Positions 33,031 through 42,090 of a stretch of DNA of 64,000 nucleotides are shown piece by piece. The notes beneath the pieces were generated by a model. That model searched no databases. It had not been told where the DNA came from and was given only the letters and a program-made list of their open reading frames with translations. The DNA is from Planctomycetota bacterium (GTDB lineage: Bacteria; Planctomycetota; UBA8742; UBA2392), in the NCBI GenBank assembly GCA_019636215.1, contig JAHBXZ010000006.1, forward strand, positions 124,001-188,000, written 5' to 3'. Positions within the stretch are counted from its first letter, which is position 1; each line of letters begins with the position of its first letter. The position numbers and the translations under genes are program-made.

Positions 33031-34407
33031 TCACTCCACCAGGTAAAACTTCTCCAGGCCTTCGCGCAGGCTGTTGATCTGTACCAGCTTGAAGCCCGCC
33101 GGGGGGCGCACGTTCTCGCCGCGCAGCTTGGGCACCACGGCCTGCGTGAACCCGAGTTTGGCGGCTTCGTCGAGCCTTGACTGCATGTGGCTTACGGCGC
33201 GGATCTCGCCTGCAAGGCCGACTTCACCGATAAACACCGTGGCCGGGGGCAGTTTGGCCTCGGTCGCGCTGCTGGCCACGGCGAAGCTTGCGGCAAGGTC
33301 GGCCGCGGGTTCTTCGACCACTACGCCGCCAACAATGTTGAGGTAAACCTCCAGCTGGCTCAGTTTCAGCCCGGCGCGGCGCTCCAGCACCGCAAGCAGC
33401 ATGTGCGCGCGGTTCTGTTCCAGCCCGGTCACGCGGCGGCGCGGGCTGCTGAGTGGACTGGGGCTGACCAGCGCCTGCACCTCGACCAGCAGCACGCGGG
33501 TGCCCTCGGCCGCGGGCAGAATCGCGCAACCGGAACGCGTGTTATCAAACTCATCCAGAAACACCTTGCTGGCGTTGGCGACTTCGACCAGCCCTTCCTG
33601 GCGCATCTCAAACACGCCCAGTTCGCCGGTGCTGCCAAAGCGGTTCTTGCTGGCCCTCAACAATCTATAGGCCTGGAACTTCTCGCCCTCGAAGTTCAGC
33701 ACCGTGTCCACCATGTGCTCCAGCGTGCGCGGGCCTGCCACGGTGCCTTCCTTGGTGACGTGGCCGACAATCACGACCGGCGTGCCGGTGGATTTGGCCT
33801 GCATGATGATGCCCGCCGCGCACTCGCGAACCTGGCCCACGCTGCCGGGGGCGCTGGGCAACTCTTGATCATAAAGCGTCTGGATACTGTCAATGACGCA
33901 CAGCGCGGGCCGCAAGTGGGCCACGTGGTTGCGGATCGCGTCCATGTTCGTTTCGGCCACCACGAACAGCGCGTTGCCCAGGCAATCCAGCCGCTCGGCG
34001 CGCAGTTTGACCTGTTCGGCGCTTTCTTCGCCGGTCACGTACAGCACCGGCCGGCCGTGCAGCTCGCCAAAGCGGTGCGCGGCCTGCAAGGTAAGGGTGC
34101 TTTTGCCGATGCCGGGGTCACCCGCCAGCAGCACGGCGCTGCCGGGCACAAACCCGCCGCCCAGCACGCGGTCGAATTCGCCAATGCCCGTGGCCAGTCG
34201 CGAGGCCGCAAGCGGCTTTACTTCGCGAATCGGCACCGGCTTACTGGCTTCGTTCAGCGCCGCGCGGCGGGAGGGTTTCAGGCTGCTGGTGTCGATTTCT
34301 TCGACCAGTGTGTTCCAGGCGTTGCAGCCCGGGCACTTGCCCAGCCACTTGGGCGAGTTGTAACCGCATTCCCGGCACGCAAACACCAGTCTGGTTTTTT
34401 TGGCCAT
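33031..34407 (-). CDS. radA: DNA repair protein RadA (Sms)
   Basis: 458 residues from ATG 34407. RecA-like branch-migration helicase of recombination. N-terminal zinc finger CRECG ... CPGC (Cys11, 14, 25, 28), Walker A GDPGIGKST, the RadA-specific KNRFGS motif, and a C-terminal Lon-like domain (LPPATVFIGEVGLAGEIRAV). A GATACT element lies nine bases before the ATG. Independent of the neighbouring Fic gene, which has different composition. Confidence 0.97.
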   Translation of the reverse strand: MAKKTRLVFACRECGYNSPKWLGKCPGCNAWNTLVEEIDTSSLKPSRRAALNEASKPVPIREVKPLAASRLATGIGEFDRVLGGGFVPGSAVLLAGDPGIGKSTLTLQAAHRFGELHGRPVLYVTGEESAEQVKLRAERLDCLGNALFVVAETNMDAIRNHVAHLRPALCVIDSIQTLYDQELPSAPGSVGQVRECAAGIIMQAKSTGTPVVIVGHVTKEGTVAGPRTLEHMVDTVLNFEGEKFQAYRLLRASKNRFGSTGELGVFEMRQEGLVEVANASKVFLDEFDNTRSGCAILPAAEGTRVLLVEVQALVSPSPLSSPRRRVTGLEQNRAHMLLAVLERRAGLKLSQLEVYLNIVGGVVVEEPAADLAASFAVASSATEAKLPPATVFIGEVGLAGEIRAVSHMQSRLDEAAKLGFTQAVVPKLRGENVRPPAGFKLVQINSLREGLEKFYLVE

Positions 34408-34450
34408 GGGCAAGAGAGTATCGTGGTGCGTGGCAAATGCAGCTCTCGAC

Positions 34451-35785
34451 TCACCCTTCGGCCAGTCGATCCTCCAAATCCGGTGGCGCCAGAAACACGA
34501 ATTCCTTGCCACGCACAATTCGACGCAATAGCCCCCGATCTTCCAGATTCAATAGATCGGACCGTGCGGTCTGGTACGTTACACCATGGCTGTTCCGATG
34601 CGATGCAAACGTGTATTCTTGCCCGGGATGGCGTACTGCGTGAATGATCAACTCACGCTGCCTGTGATTCAGGCTTGCCGCGCCCTTCAGCTTCTGATTG
34701 ACACGCTGAACCTCCTGCCGCTTCGCCTCAATGAACTGCTCAAGTGCCCGAACCGCTTGATCCAACACGCGCAGGTGGTAGATGAGGAAGTACGTCAGGT
34801 CGTTGTCATCGGTCTCGGCCTCAAGGTATGCGCGGAGGTACTTGCTGGGGCCCTTGCTGATGATGCTGGAGATAGAAATGTACTCGCACAGCCAGAATCC
34901 GCCGCGCTTCATGGCCCAATAAAAGACGGCACGCGCAGTACGGCCGTTTCCGTCTACAAAAGGGTGGTCATAGGCGAGCCAGAAGTGGAGGGCAATGGCG
35001 CGCACGATCGGATGGATGAAACCGGATTTCGTGTGCCCGTTTGCGAACTGGCACATAAGTTTCATGCGGTGGGGAAGTTCTTGCGCTGGCGGCGGCTTGT
35101 GAAGTACTTCGTTGGTGACGTTATCATAGACCGCAATGTCGTCCCCGGCTTCATCCGGGCGTCGAACACGCCCGCGATCTGCGTCCGGAAGCGTGTTCTC
35201 TGTCAGTATCGAGTGAAGCTCGAAGACCAATTCGGGCGAAAGGTCTATGTCCTCAAGTTCATTGATACGCCTCATTGCCAGGTAGTTGTTGACGATCATC
35301 TGCTCGCTTTGGTCACGTGGTTTACGTCCGCTGCGCAGCATTTGTTCGGCAACTTTTCGCGTTGTGGCGGCACCCTCCAGCTGGCTTGACGTTATCGCTT
35401 CCTCGATCAGCGAAGAGATCAAGTACTTGTCACGAGTCTCTTTGTTCGCTACGCGCTCCTCCAGACGTAAGTTTGAACCAAGCGCGAGACTTAGCATGTG
35501 AAGCAGTTCCTCGGCTATGTCGGGAACGATGAAACTGAAGCCCTTGCCTGCCGTATCGGCAAGCGCGAGCGTTCGGCGACCTGTTCCGCGCGCCAGCTTC
35601 AGGGCCGCCCACCACATTTCATGGCTCAGGTTCGTAGGTGGCTGGTGGAATCTTAGCTTATCCCAATGAAGGTACTTGCCGTGCGCCAGTGGGCTCGAAA
35701 CAGCCTGCACAAACTCAGGGAGACTGAGGCCTTTGGCGAGAATCTCGCTCAGTTCCATCTTGGGCGGAGACTTAATCACCTTCAT
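34451..35785 (-). CDS. Fic-domain protein with N-terminal inhibitory motif and C-terminal winged helix
   Basis: 444 residues from ATG 35785. The Fic motif HPFVDGNGR (about 274-282) is perfect, so AMP-transfer (or a related NMP transfer) to a target hydroxyl is expected. The inhibitory-helix motif S-x3-E-G lies upstream (SSQLEG, about 133-138), making it a self-inhibited class II Fic. The last 60 residues are a winged helix-turn-helix (TYQTARSDLLNLEDRGLLRRI). The gene is visibly less GC-rich than its neighbours, with ordinary AT-ending codons, suggesting acquisition. Repeated TAGTAGG half-sites directly upstream suggest it represses itself. Confidence 0.93.
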   Translation of the reverse strand: MKVIKSPPKMELSEILAKGLSLPEFVQAVSSPLAHGKYLHWDKLRFHQPPTNLSHEMWWAALKLARGTGRRTLALADTAGKGFSFIVPDIAEELLHMLSLALGSNLRLEERVANKETRDKYLISSLIEEAITSSQLEGAATTRKVAEQMLRSGRKPRDQSEQMIVNNYLAMRRINELEDIDLSPELVFELHSILTENTLPDADRGRVRRPDEAGDDIAVYDNVTNEVLHKPPPAQELPHRMKLMCQFANGHTKSGFIHPIVRAIALHFWLAYDHPFVDGNGRTARAVFYWAMKRGGFWLCEYISISSIISKGPSKYLRAYLEAETDDNDLTYFLIYHLRVLDQAVRALEQFIEAKRQEVQRVNQKLKGAASLNHRQRELIIHAVRHPGQEYTFASHRNSHGVTYQTARSDLLNLEDRGLLRRIVRGKEFVFLAPPDLEDRLAEG

Positions 35786-35813
35786 CCTAAGGCCCCTTGC
35801 GAATAGCAGCCGT

Positions 35814-35887
35814 CTACTAGGATGCTTATAAACTAGTAGGAAAGTCCTTCCTACTAGTTTCACCAAAATTAGTAGGACTTTAGTAGG
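35814..35887. promoter_or_regulatory. Operator array of TAGTAGG half-sites upstream of the Fic gene
   Basis: A perfect 13-bp-arm palindrome (AAACTAGTAGGAA 35830-35842 with TTCCTACTAGTTT 35848-35860), plus extra half-sites at about 35815, 35870 and 35881. It sits 30-100 bases upstream of the Fic start. Confidence 0.75.
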
Positions 35888-35910
35888 TAGCTTGCATCAC
35901 AGCAAGCCCG

Positions 35911-37068
35911 CTACTGACCTTCGTAGCCCTGCCAGTGGCCGCTGGGGCTGGGGCCGGTGTCCTGCGGGTACACCACGCGGCCTTCAATCACCACGTCAGG
36001 GCCCACGGTGCGGGTCTTCACGTGGTCGAACGTAATGGCCTTTTCGACCGTGGGAATGCCAGGGCCTTCCACGGGTGTGGTTGCGGCCTCACCGCCGAAT
36101 ATCTTGGGCGCGATGAAAATCTTGATGCGGTCAATGGCGCGCTCGCGGAATGCGCTGGCAAAGATCGCGCCGCCGCCCTCAATGATGGCACTGGTGATGC
36201 CGCGGTCGCCAAGGTCGTGCAGGATTTCCACCCAGCGCAGGTGCTTGCCGTGCTTGGCCAGCAGGATGATGTACACGCCGGCTTCTTCCAGCGCGGCCAG
36301 GCGGTCCTCAGGCGCGTCTTCGGCGGCGTAAATGAACACCGGCGCGTCGTTGGCGCTGCGCACCAGGTTGCAATCCAGCGGGATATCCGCCTTGGTGTCC
36401 ACCACGACGCGCAGGGGCTGGCGGCCCACGTCGCCGCGCGCCGTCAGCAGCGGGTTGTCGCGCTTGACAGTGCCCACGCCGCAGATGATCGCGCCGGTGC
36501 AGCCACGGTCGTAGTGCACTTCTTTGCGCGCCTGTTCGCCGCTGATCCAGCGCGCGTCGCCGGTGCGGGTGGCGATTTTGCCGTCCAGCGTCATGGCCCA
36601 CTTGGCCGTGACCAGCGGCCGTCCACGCGTCACATGGGTGATGTACGCGGCATTGAGCTCGCGCGCTTCTTCGCCGCACTCGCCCACTTCTACCTGGATG
36701 CCGGCTTCCTGCAGCATCTTGACGCCCTTGCCCATTACGTGCGGGTTCGGATCCAGTGTTGCAATCACCACGCGCTTGGGCGCGGCCTTGATGATCTCAG
36801 GGGCGCAGGGCGGGGTCTGCTTGCCCTCATACTCCTCGCAGCAGGGTTCCAGCGAAATGTACATGGTGGCGCCGCGCGCTCGCACTCCGGCCTGTTTCAG
36901 CGCGTTGGCCTCGGCGTGGGCGCCGCCGTAGGCCTCATGGAAGCCTTCACCCACCACCAGATCTTCCAATGTGATCACCGCGCCAACCATCGGGTTGGGC
37001 GCAACATACGGCTGGCCGCGGCGGGCAAGTTCCAGCGCCCGCCACATGAATCGGCGATCCTGGGCCAT
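35911..37068 (-). CDS. ribD: Riboflavin biosynthesis bifunctional deaminase/reductase
   Basis: 385 residues. N-terminal deaminase with zinc ligands in HAEANAL (His51, Glu53) and PCC ... PPC (Cys76, Cys88; the spacing is about three residues longer than in most RibD), and the PNPMVGAV signature. The C-terminal reductase (PLVTAKWAMTLDGKIATRTG, IIEGGGAIFASAF) completes steps 2 and 3 from GTP to riboflavin. TATAAA lies six bases before the ATG, so the transcript is leaderless and cannot carry an FMN riboswitch from that promoter. No other rib genes here. Confidence 0.96.
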   Translation of the reverse strand: MAQDRRFMWRALELARRGQPYVAPNPMVGAVITLEDLVVGEGFHEAYGGAHAEANALKQAGVRARGATMYISLEPCCEEYEGKQTPPCAPEIIKAAPKRVVIATLDPNPHVMGKGVKMLQEAGIQVEVGECGEEARELNAAYITHVTRGRPLVTAKWAMTLDGKIATRTGDARWISGEQARKEVHYDRGCTGAIICGVGTVKRDNPLLTARGDVGRQPLRVVVDTKADIPLDCNLVRSANDAPVFIYAAEDAPEDRLAALEEAGVYIILLAKHGKHLRWVEILHDLGDRGITSAIIEGGGAIFASAFRERAIDRIKIFIAPKIFGGEAATTPVEGPGIPTVEKAITFDHVKTRTVGPDVVIEGRVVYPQDTGPSPSGHWQGYEGQ

Positions 37069-37074
37069 GGTGGC

Positions 37075-37080
37075 TTTATA
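37075..37080 (-). promoter_or_regulatory. -10 element TATAAA, leaderless start of ribD
   Basis: Minus strand TATAAA-GCCACC-ATG, exactly six bases. Confidence 0.6.
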
Positions 37081-37081
37081 G

Positions 37082-37114
37082 CAGTGGTCAGTGGTCGGTG
37101 TTTAGTGGTCAGTA
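37082..37114. repeat. Degenerate AGTGGTC tandem tract
   Basis: AGTGGTC occurs three times (CAGTGGTCAGTGGTCGGTG, then TTTAGTGGTCAGT) immediately upstream of the ribD promoter. Confidence 0.65.
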
Positions 37115-37166
37115 CCAAAACAGTTTCGGGTCCTGTGTTCCGAGTTGCGTGGCAAGGGCAATGGCT

Positions 37167-37240
37167 CTGGTCCACAGACGAACACAGACAAAAGCCGCCG
37201 GCCGACATGATCTGTGTGTATCCGTGTCTATCTGTGGTCC
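37167..37240. repeat. CCACAGAT-family inverted repeat
   Basis: TGGTCCACAGACGAACACAG on the left and TGTCTATCTGTGGTCCA on the right, enclosing about 20 bases; same word family as 32665 and 32996. Confidence 0.7.
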
Positions 37241-37284
37241 AACGCAGCAACAGCGGCTGTTGACCCGGCACCAGAAGCCCGTGC

Positions 37285-38541
37285 TTACTCGCTTGTTCTC
37301 ACCGCCCGGAAGCCCAGCGCGACCACGCCAATGGCCGCGCCGCAGGCGCCGCCCCAGAAAAACAGCTCGCGCGGGTCCAGCCAGCCCCTGCCCAGCAGCG
37401 CGCCCGTGGCAAGGGCACTCAGGGCCGTAAAACCCTGCACCGTGATGGCCACCAGCGCAAAGATGCGGCCCAGTCTTTCGGCGGGGTAGTGCCGCTGAAT
37501 CAACGTGGTGCGCCCCACCGTGATCAGCGGAATCGTCAGGCCGTGAACGAATATCGCCACCAGAAACGCCGGGAAGGTCTCCAGCCACAGAAACGGCACG
37601 TAAGTGATGCCGTCCAGGATCATGCCCGCTATCACAAGCTGTCCCGTCTTGAACCGCCGTCCAAAGCGCGCAATCAGCAGCGTGCCGCACAGCCAGCCCA
37701 GGCCCAGCACGGCCTCGAACACGCCATAGGCCCAGGTATCCAGGCCCAGGTAGGTGCGAATCAAAAACAGCCCGCCGACCAGCGCCGGGCCCATGATGAA
37801 AAAGTTATCCATCGCGGTGAGAAACAGCAGGCCTCGCAGCCGCGAGTCGCTGACTGCCGACTTCAGGCTTTCACCCAGTTCGCGCAGGCTTGATGCCCGG
37901 GGCGCGCTGCGCGGTGCGCCGACTGGAACACGGATCAGCATCAGGCACACAAAGCTGAACAGAAAGCTGGCCGCGTCCAGCGTCAGCAGCCAGGCAATGC
38001 CGCGCGGCCCGGTGCTGCCAATCACCTCCGGCGACAGCAGCAGTCCCACCAGCCCTGCGCCCAGGATCACCGCAAGTTGTGTGCTGGTCTGGAAAAAGCT
38101 GTTCACCCGCAGCAGGTTGCGGCCCTGCGCCAGTTGCGGGATCAGCGCGTCACGCGCCGGGTTGAACACCGTTGCAAACAGGTAACTGCAGAACGCCACA
38201 ATCGGCAGCACCCACCACACCAGCGCGTCGGCAAAGAACAGCAACGGCACAAGTCCCACCACGCAGGCGCGCACAAGGTCAGACACCAGCATCAGGCCGC
38301 GGCGCGAATAACGGTCCACCAGCACGCCCGCGTAGGCCCCGAACAGCAGAAACGGCAGGGCATCCATGGTGCGCGTCAGGCCTACCTCAAACTCGGCCCC
38401 TGAACCCAGCAGATACACAACCAGAAACCCGATGCAGGTCGAGAACACAGAATCGCCCGTGCCCGACACAAACTGCCCCAGCCAAAGCAGGATCAGGTTG
38501 CGCGTGCGCCCCGGCGGCGTGGTTGGCCCGGCCTCGCTCAT
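37285..38541 (-). CDS. Major facilitator superfamily exporter
   Basis: 418 residues from ATG 38541, about twelve hydrophobic helices. The DRYSRRGLMLVSD loop after helix 2 and NPARDALIPQLA are typical of the MFS_3/enterobactin-exporter-like group. Proton-coupled efflux of an unknown small molecule in the inner membrane is the reasonable call. A TACACT element lies nine bases before the start. No regulator or biosynthesis gene is adjacent that would identify a substrate. Confidence 0.88.
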   Translation of the reverse strand: MSEAGPTTPPGRTRNLILLWLGQFVSGTGDSVFSTCIGFLVVYLLGSGAEFEVGLTRTMDALPFLLFGAYAGVLVDRYSRRGLMLVSDLVRACVVGLVPLLFFADALVWWVLPIVAFCSYLFATVFNPARDALIPQLAQGRNLLRVNSFFQTSTQLAVILGAGLVGLLLSPEVIGSTGPRGIAWLLTLDAASFLFSFVCLMLIRVPVGAPRSAPRASSLRELGESLKSAVSDSRLRGLLFLTAMDNFFIMGPALVGGLFLIRTYLGLDTWAYGVFEAVLGLGWLCGTLLIARFGRRFKTGQLVIAGMILDGITYVPFLWLETFPAFLVAIFVHGLTIPLITVGRTTLIQRHYPAERLGRIFALVAITVQGFTALSALATGALLGRGWLDPRELFFWGGACGAAIGVVALGFRAVRTSE

Positions 38542-38616
38542 GTTGCGCGAAGTGTAGAAGCAACCCCGCCCGCGCACAGGGTGCCCGGGCGGGTTGCGGC
38601 GAGTGCGGCATGGTCT

Positions 38617-40164
38617 TCAGTCGCCGGGCGGGCCGTCCATGGACGCGCGCTGGATGTCCAGTTCCGGGATGGCCTCGCGCAGTGCGGCTTCGCCCGCGGG
38701 CGTAACGCCGGGCACGCCGGAAAGTACCAGCACCCGCAGGGCCACAAGACCCTTCAGGTGCGCAAGGCCGGCATCGGTGATGGCCTGGCCGCTCAGGTTC
38801 AGTTCCACCAGGTTCTCCAGGCCGGCCAGGTGCGCCAGCCCTTCATTGGTGATGCGCATCTTCCCGGCTTTGGGCGCGCCCGGCAGCGGTGGGCCGTCGC
38901 CCGTGGCCGACAGCGACAGCCGCTTTAGCGCCTTCATCTTGCCCAGCACCTGAAGGCCTTTGTCCGTCACGTTGGGGCAGGCATTCAGCGCAAGCGCCTC
39001 CAGCGGCGCATCTACCAGGCCCAGCAGCGCAACGTCGGTAACGGCCTCCATGCCCGAAATGCGCAGCTCGCGCAGGGTGCCGGCCTTGGCAATGGCCTTG
39101 AAACCGGCATCGGTCAGCTTGATCTTCGGCGCGGGTTTTGGCGTGGGCAGCTTGGGCGGCGGCAGCCTGCCCGGTTCACCGACGCCATCGACCTCTTCGT
39201 CACTGTCGACGAAGTCTTCGGGCATCAGGCCGTTGACGCTCTCCAGCGAGATCGACCGCAGCGTCTTGCACTTGGCCAGTTCGGCCAGGCCCGCGTCACC
39301 GAAGGCAACCCTGCCCATAACCGACAGATCCACCAGCGACTTTGACTTGCCCAGCGCGCCCACAGCCGTGTCATCGGCGCCGTCGCACATGGTCAGCTTG
39401 ACGGATTCCAGCGCCTTCAGCCCGGCCAGCGCCTTGAAGCAGCCGGCGTTCAGCTTCTTGAGGCCGACAAGGTCGACCTGTTTCAGCGCGTTGCACTTTG
39501 CCAGCCCGTTGAACCCGGCCTCTGTCACCTTGCCGCAGTAAGACAGCGTGAGCCACTGCAGGTCCTTCATGCGCGGGCCAAGTTCCGCCGGCGCGTCGCC
39601 CGCATTGAGCATGTACGAGATGTCCAGCCGCTGCATGGCCGTCATGCCCGCCAGTTGCTTCAGGCCGTTGTCGGTGACGCTGCTGTTGCCCCGGCCGCCA
39701 AGGCCGCCTTCTTGGTCGCCGTGCAGGATCAGCCAGTTGACCTTTTTCAGGCCGGCCAGTTCGCGCAGACCTTTGTCGGAGATGCGGTGGCAGCGCTCGA
39801 GTCCCAGCCATTCAAGGTTGGCAAGCTTGCCAACGTGAACCAGCGCGGCATCAGAAAGATTGTCGCAGTCAAGCTGCAGGTTGCGCAGGGTCTTGAGTTC
39901 CGCCACGTGCCGCAGCCCGCCATCGGTGTACTCGCCGTTGAGAGTCAGCGACACCAGGCCTTTGAAGCGCTTGAGCGCCTCCAGGTCGCTGTCCGCAAGG
40001 TCATGCCCGTGCAGGTGCTTGGTGTCGGCGGGCAGGGCCAGGATATCGGCCTTGCTGGCGGCGTTGGCCCAGCCTTCCGTGTCATTGGGATCCGGCAAAG
40101 GCTCCGGCGATTGCGCGCAAAGGGCACAGGCGAGCAAGGGCAGCAACAGTATGAGGCGGGCCAT
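38617..40164 (-). CDS. Secreted leucine-rich-repeat protein
   Basis: 515 residues with a signal peptide (RLILLLPLLACALCAQ) and a GGAGG ribosome-binding site. From residue 60 on there are at least fifteen LRR units of about 24-26 residues of the cysteine-containing type (L-x2-L-x-L-x2-C/G-x-I/V-T/S-D-x-G-L). A Pro/Lys-rich linker interrupts the array near residues 325-345 (PGRLPPPKLPTPKPAPK). Such secreted RI/CC-like LRR proteins are common in planctomycetes and serve as binding scaffolds; the ligand is unknown. Confidence 0.9.
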   Translation of the reverse strand: MARLILLLPLLACALCAQSPEPLPDPNDTEGWANAASKADILALPADTKHLHGHDLADSDLEALKRFKGLVSLTLNGEYTDGGLRHVAELKTLRNLQLDCDNLSDAALVHVGKLANLEWLGLERCHRISDKGLRELAGLKKVNWLILHGDQEGGLGGRGNSSVTDNGLKQLAGMTAMQRLDISYMLNAGDAPAELGPRMKDLQWLTLSYCGKVTEAGFNGLAKCNALKQVDLVGLKKLNAGCFKALAGLKALESVKLTMCDGADDTAVGALGKSKSLVDLSVMGRVAFGDAGLAELAKCKTLRSISLESVNGLMPEDFVDSDEEVDGVGEPGRLPPPKLPTPKPAPKIKLTDAGFKAIAKAGTLRELRISGMEAVTDVALLGLVDAPLEALALNACPNVTDKGLQVLGKMKALKRLSLSATGDGPPLPGAPKAGKMRITNEGLAHLAGLENLVELNLSGQAITDAGLAHLKGLVALRVLVLSGVPGVTPAGEAALREAIPELDIQRASMDGPPGD

Positions 40165-40368
40165 GGAAACCTCCATTCGCACGGGGCCATTATGGTGTGC
40201 TACGCGGCAATTGCCCCGACTGTTACGCCCGGAACAACATCACCTGCGCCAATCGGCAAACCGCCGGCCAGGTTTCACGGCGCCAGAGTCGGCAGCGAAC
40301 CCGGCGCATGCACCACTGCGCGACTACGCACGCCAGCACGGCGGCCTTGCCCTGCCATGGCCCGGCGC

Positions 40369-40374
40369 TAGCCT
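40369..40374 (+). promoter_or_regulatory. -10 element TAGCCT, leaderless start of the 40381 gene
   Basis: TAGCCT-GCCGCC-ATG, exactly six bases. Confidence 0.4.
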
Positions 40375-40380
40375 GCCGCC

Positions 40381-40962
40381 ATGGAACCGGATTTTGAACG
40401 GGCGCGGCTGGCCTTTGGCCGCATGGTCGATGACCTGCACCGCCGCAACGCCACGGGCCGGGCTGCCATCGCCATTGAACTCGCCCAGGAAATGCTGGCT
40501 TCAGCCATTGAATCCGCCGCCGCCCAGCAGCAGGAGGCCGAGATCACTGAACTTGACGTGCAGTTCTTTGAAAACGCCGCGCTGTTCCATGCTCGCATCA
40601 AGGTCAAGGGCAAGGCCTGGCCGCCGCGCCCGCCGATTGACACCCGCGTTTCCATGGCGGTGCGCGACATCACCCACAGCGAGGTCGGCGACAGCGGCAG
40701 CGTGATGTTCCGTGTGGAAAAGCCGCTGGAGTTTTCCAGCACCTTTGCGGACATCCTGATGGGCCTGATCGGCAAGCTGGCCTCGCGACTGCCAGTCTCG
40801 ATTGACGCGCTGCGGCACAAGGACGCGCTGGTGACCATCGACTTTGCGGCGTTTGTGCGGGCGTTCCGGCCGGACATGGGCGCGCAGGCCCGACAGATAC
40901 GCCTGTACGCGCTGAAAGTAAGCCACGGGCGGGCCCGGGCGGATGTCGGCTTTTTGAAGTAG
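40381..40962 (+). CDS. Hypothetical protein, 193 residues
   Basis: Soluble, mixed alpha/beta. A helical N-terminus (AAIAIELAQEMLASAIESAAAQQQ) precedes a beta-rich middle part with a hydrophobic helix FADILMGLIGKLASRL. No catalytic motif, signal peptide or recognised family. Strong coding bias and a clean start support it being real. It is separated from the downstream exchanger by 70 bp, so co-transcription is possible but not shown. Confidence 0.7.
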   Translation: MEPDFERARLAFGRMVDDLHRRNATGRAAIAIELAQEMLASAIESAAAQQQEAEITELDVQFFENAALFHARIKVKGKAWPPRPPIDTRVSMAVRDITHSEVGDSGSVMFRVEKPLEFSSTFADILMGLIGKLASRLPVSIDALRHKDALVTIDFAAFVRAFRPDMGAQARQIRLYALKVSHGRARADVGFLK

Positions 40963-41032
40963 CGTTTGCCCGGTTTGTGTCACTGTTGTTTCGCTTGACG
41001 TCGCACCCGCATTGGTTTACGCACAAAGCCCG

Positions 41033-42007
41033 ATGGAAATCCTGATTGTCATTCTTCAGCTTGCCGGCGGCGTGGCGGGCCTGCACTTTGGCTCGAACTG
41101 GCTGGTTTCCGGCTCGTCGCGGCTGGCGCTTTCTTTCGGCATCAAACCGCTGATCATCGGCCTGACGCTGGTGGCTTTCGGCACCAGCGCGCCCGAGCTT
41201 GTGGTAAGCATCGGCAGCGCCGTGCAGGGCCAAAGCGACATCGCGGTGGGCAACGTGGTAGGCAGCAACATTGCCAACATCGGGTTGATCCTGGGCATCT
41301 CGGCGCTGTTCAAGCCGATCAAGGTTGACCGCGTGATGTTCAAGCGCGACTTTCCGTTCATGCTGGTGTCGGCGCTGATGCTGGCGGTCCTGCCGCTGAT
41401 CGGCGGGCCCGTGGAGTCCGGCGACGGAACCGGCTTTCTGCTGACCCGCTGGAAGGGCGCGATCCTGGTGGGCGGCCTGGTGCTGATGCTGTGGGTGATG
41501 TTTTTGTCCATGCGCAGCGATGCCCCGGCGCCCGACACCATGCGCGACAAGGCCAAGCGCCTGCGCAACATCGGGCTTGCGTTGATCGGCCTGCTGCTGC
41601 TGCTGGCCGGCGGCAAGTTTTTTGTTGATGGCGCCGTGACACTGGCCGAATGGATCGGCGTACCCGCGCTGGTGATCGGCCTGACGGTAGTTGCCGTGGG
41701 CACCAGCCTGCCGGAACTTGCCACCAGCATCGTGGCGATGATCAAGGGCGAAGATTCCATCTCCATTGGCAACGTGGTGGGCAGCAACATCTTCAATGTC
41801 TTCTGTGTGCTGGGTATCTGTTCGCTGATTCACCCCACCATGGTCAGCGCCCAGGTGATGCGCATGGACATGATCATCATGCTGGGGTTCACGCTGGCGG
41901 CCACGCTTCTGGCCTGGCACCAGGCCACCCTGGGCCGGGTCAAGGGCGGCATGCTGCTGGGGGCTTACGGCCTCTACGTGGCCAACCTGTTTGCTGGCTG
42001 GGTGTAA
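41033..42007 (+). CDS. Ca2+/cation antiporter (CaCA superfamily, YrbG-like)
   Basis: 324 residues with about ten membrane helices. Two inverted halves each carry the ion-binding signature: GTSAPELVVS with GNVVGSNIANIGL, and GTSLPELATS with GNVVGSNIFNVFC. The glutamates in these alpha-repeats bind the cation. It exchanges Ca2+ for Na+ (or H+) across the inner membrane. The start is ATG 41033; an upstream in-frame start gives seven extra residues. Neighbours do not specify a role. Confidence 0.93.
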   Translation: MEILIVILQLAGGVAGLHFGSNWLVSGSSRLALSFGIKPLIIGLTLVAFGTSAPELVVSIGSAVQGQSDIAVGNVVGSNIANIGLILGISALFKPIKVDRVMFKRDFPFMLVSALMLAVLPLIGGPVESGDGTGFLLTRWKGAILVGGLVLMLWVMFLSMRSDAPAPDTMRDKAKRLRNIGLALIGLLLLLAGGKFFVDGAVTLAEWIGVPALVIGLTVVAVGTSLPELATSIVAMIKGEDSISIGNVVGSNIFNVFCVLGICSLIHPTMVSAQVMRMDMIIMLGFTLAATLLAWHQATLGRVKGGMLLGAYGLYVANLFAGWV

Positions 42008-42090
42008 AATCATGTAACGCCGGTCAGACTGGCCCGGTAGTGGTGTCATGGCCCGCGGCGCGGGCAACTTGCCCGTTCACTGGAGTGCCC

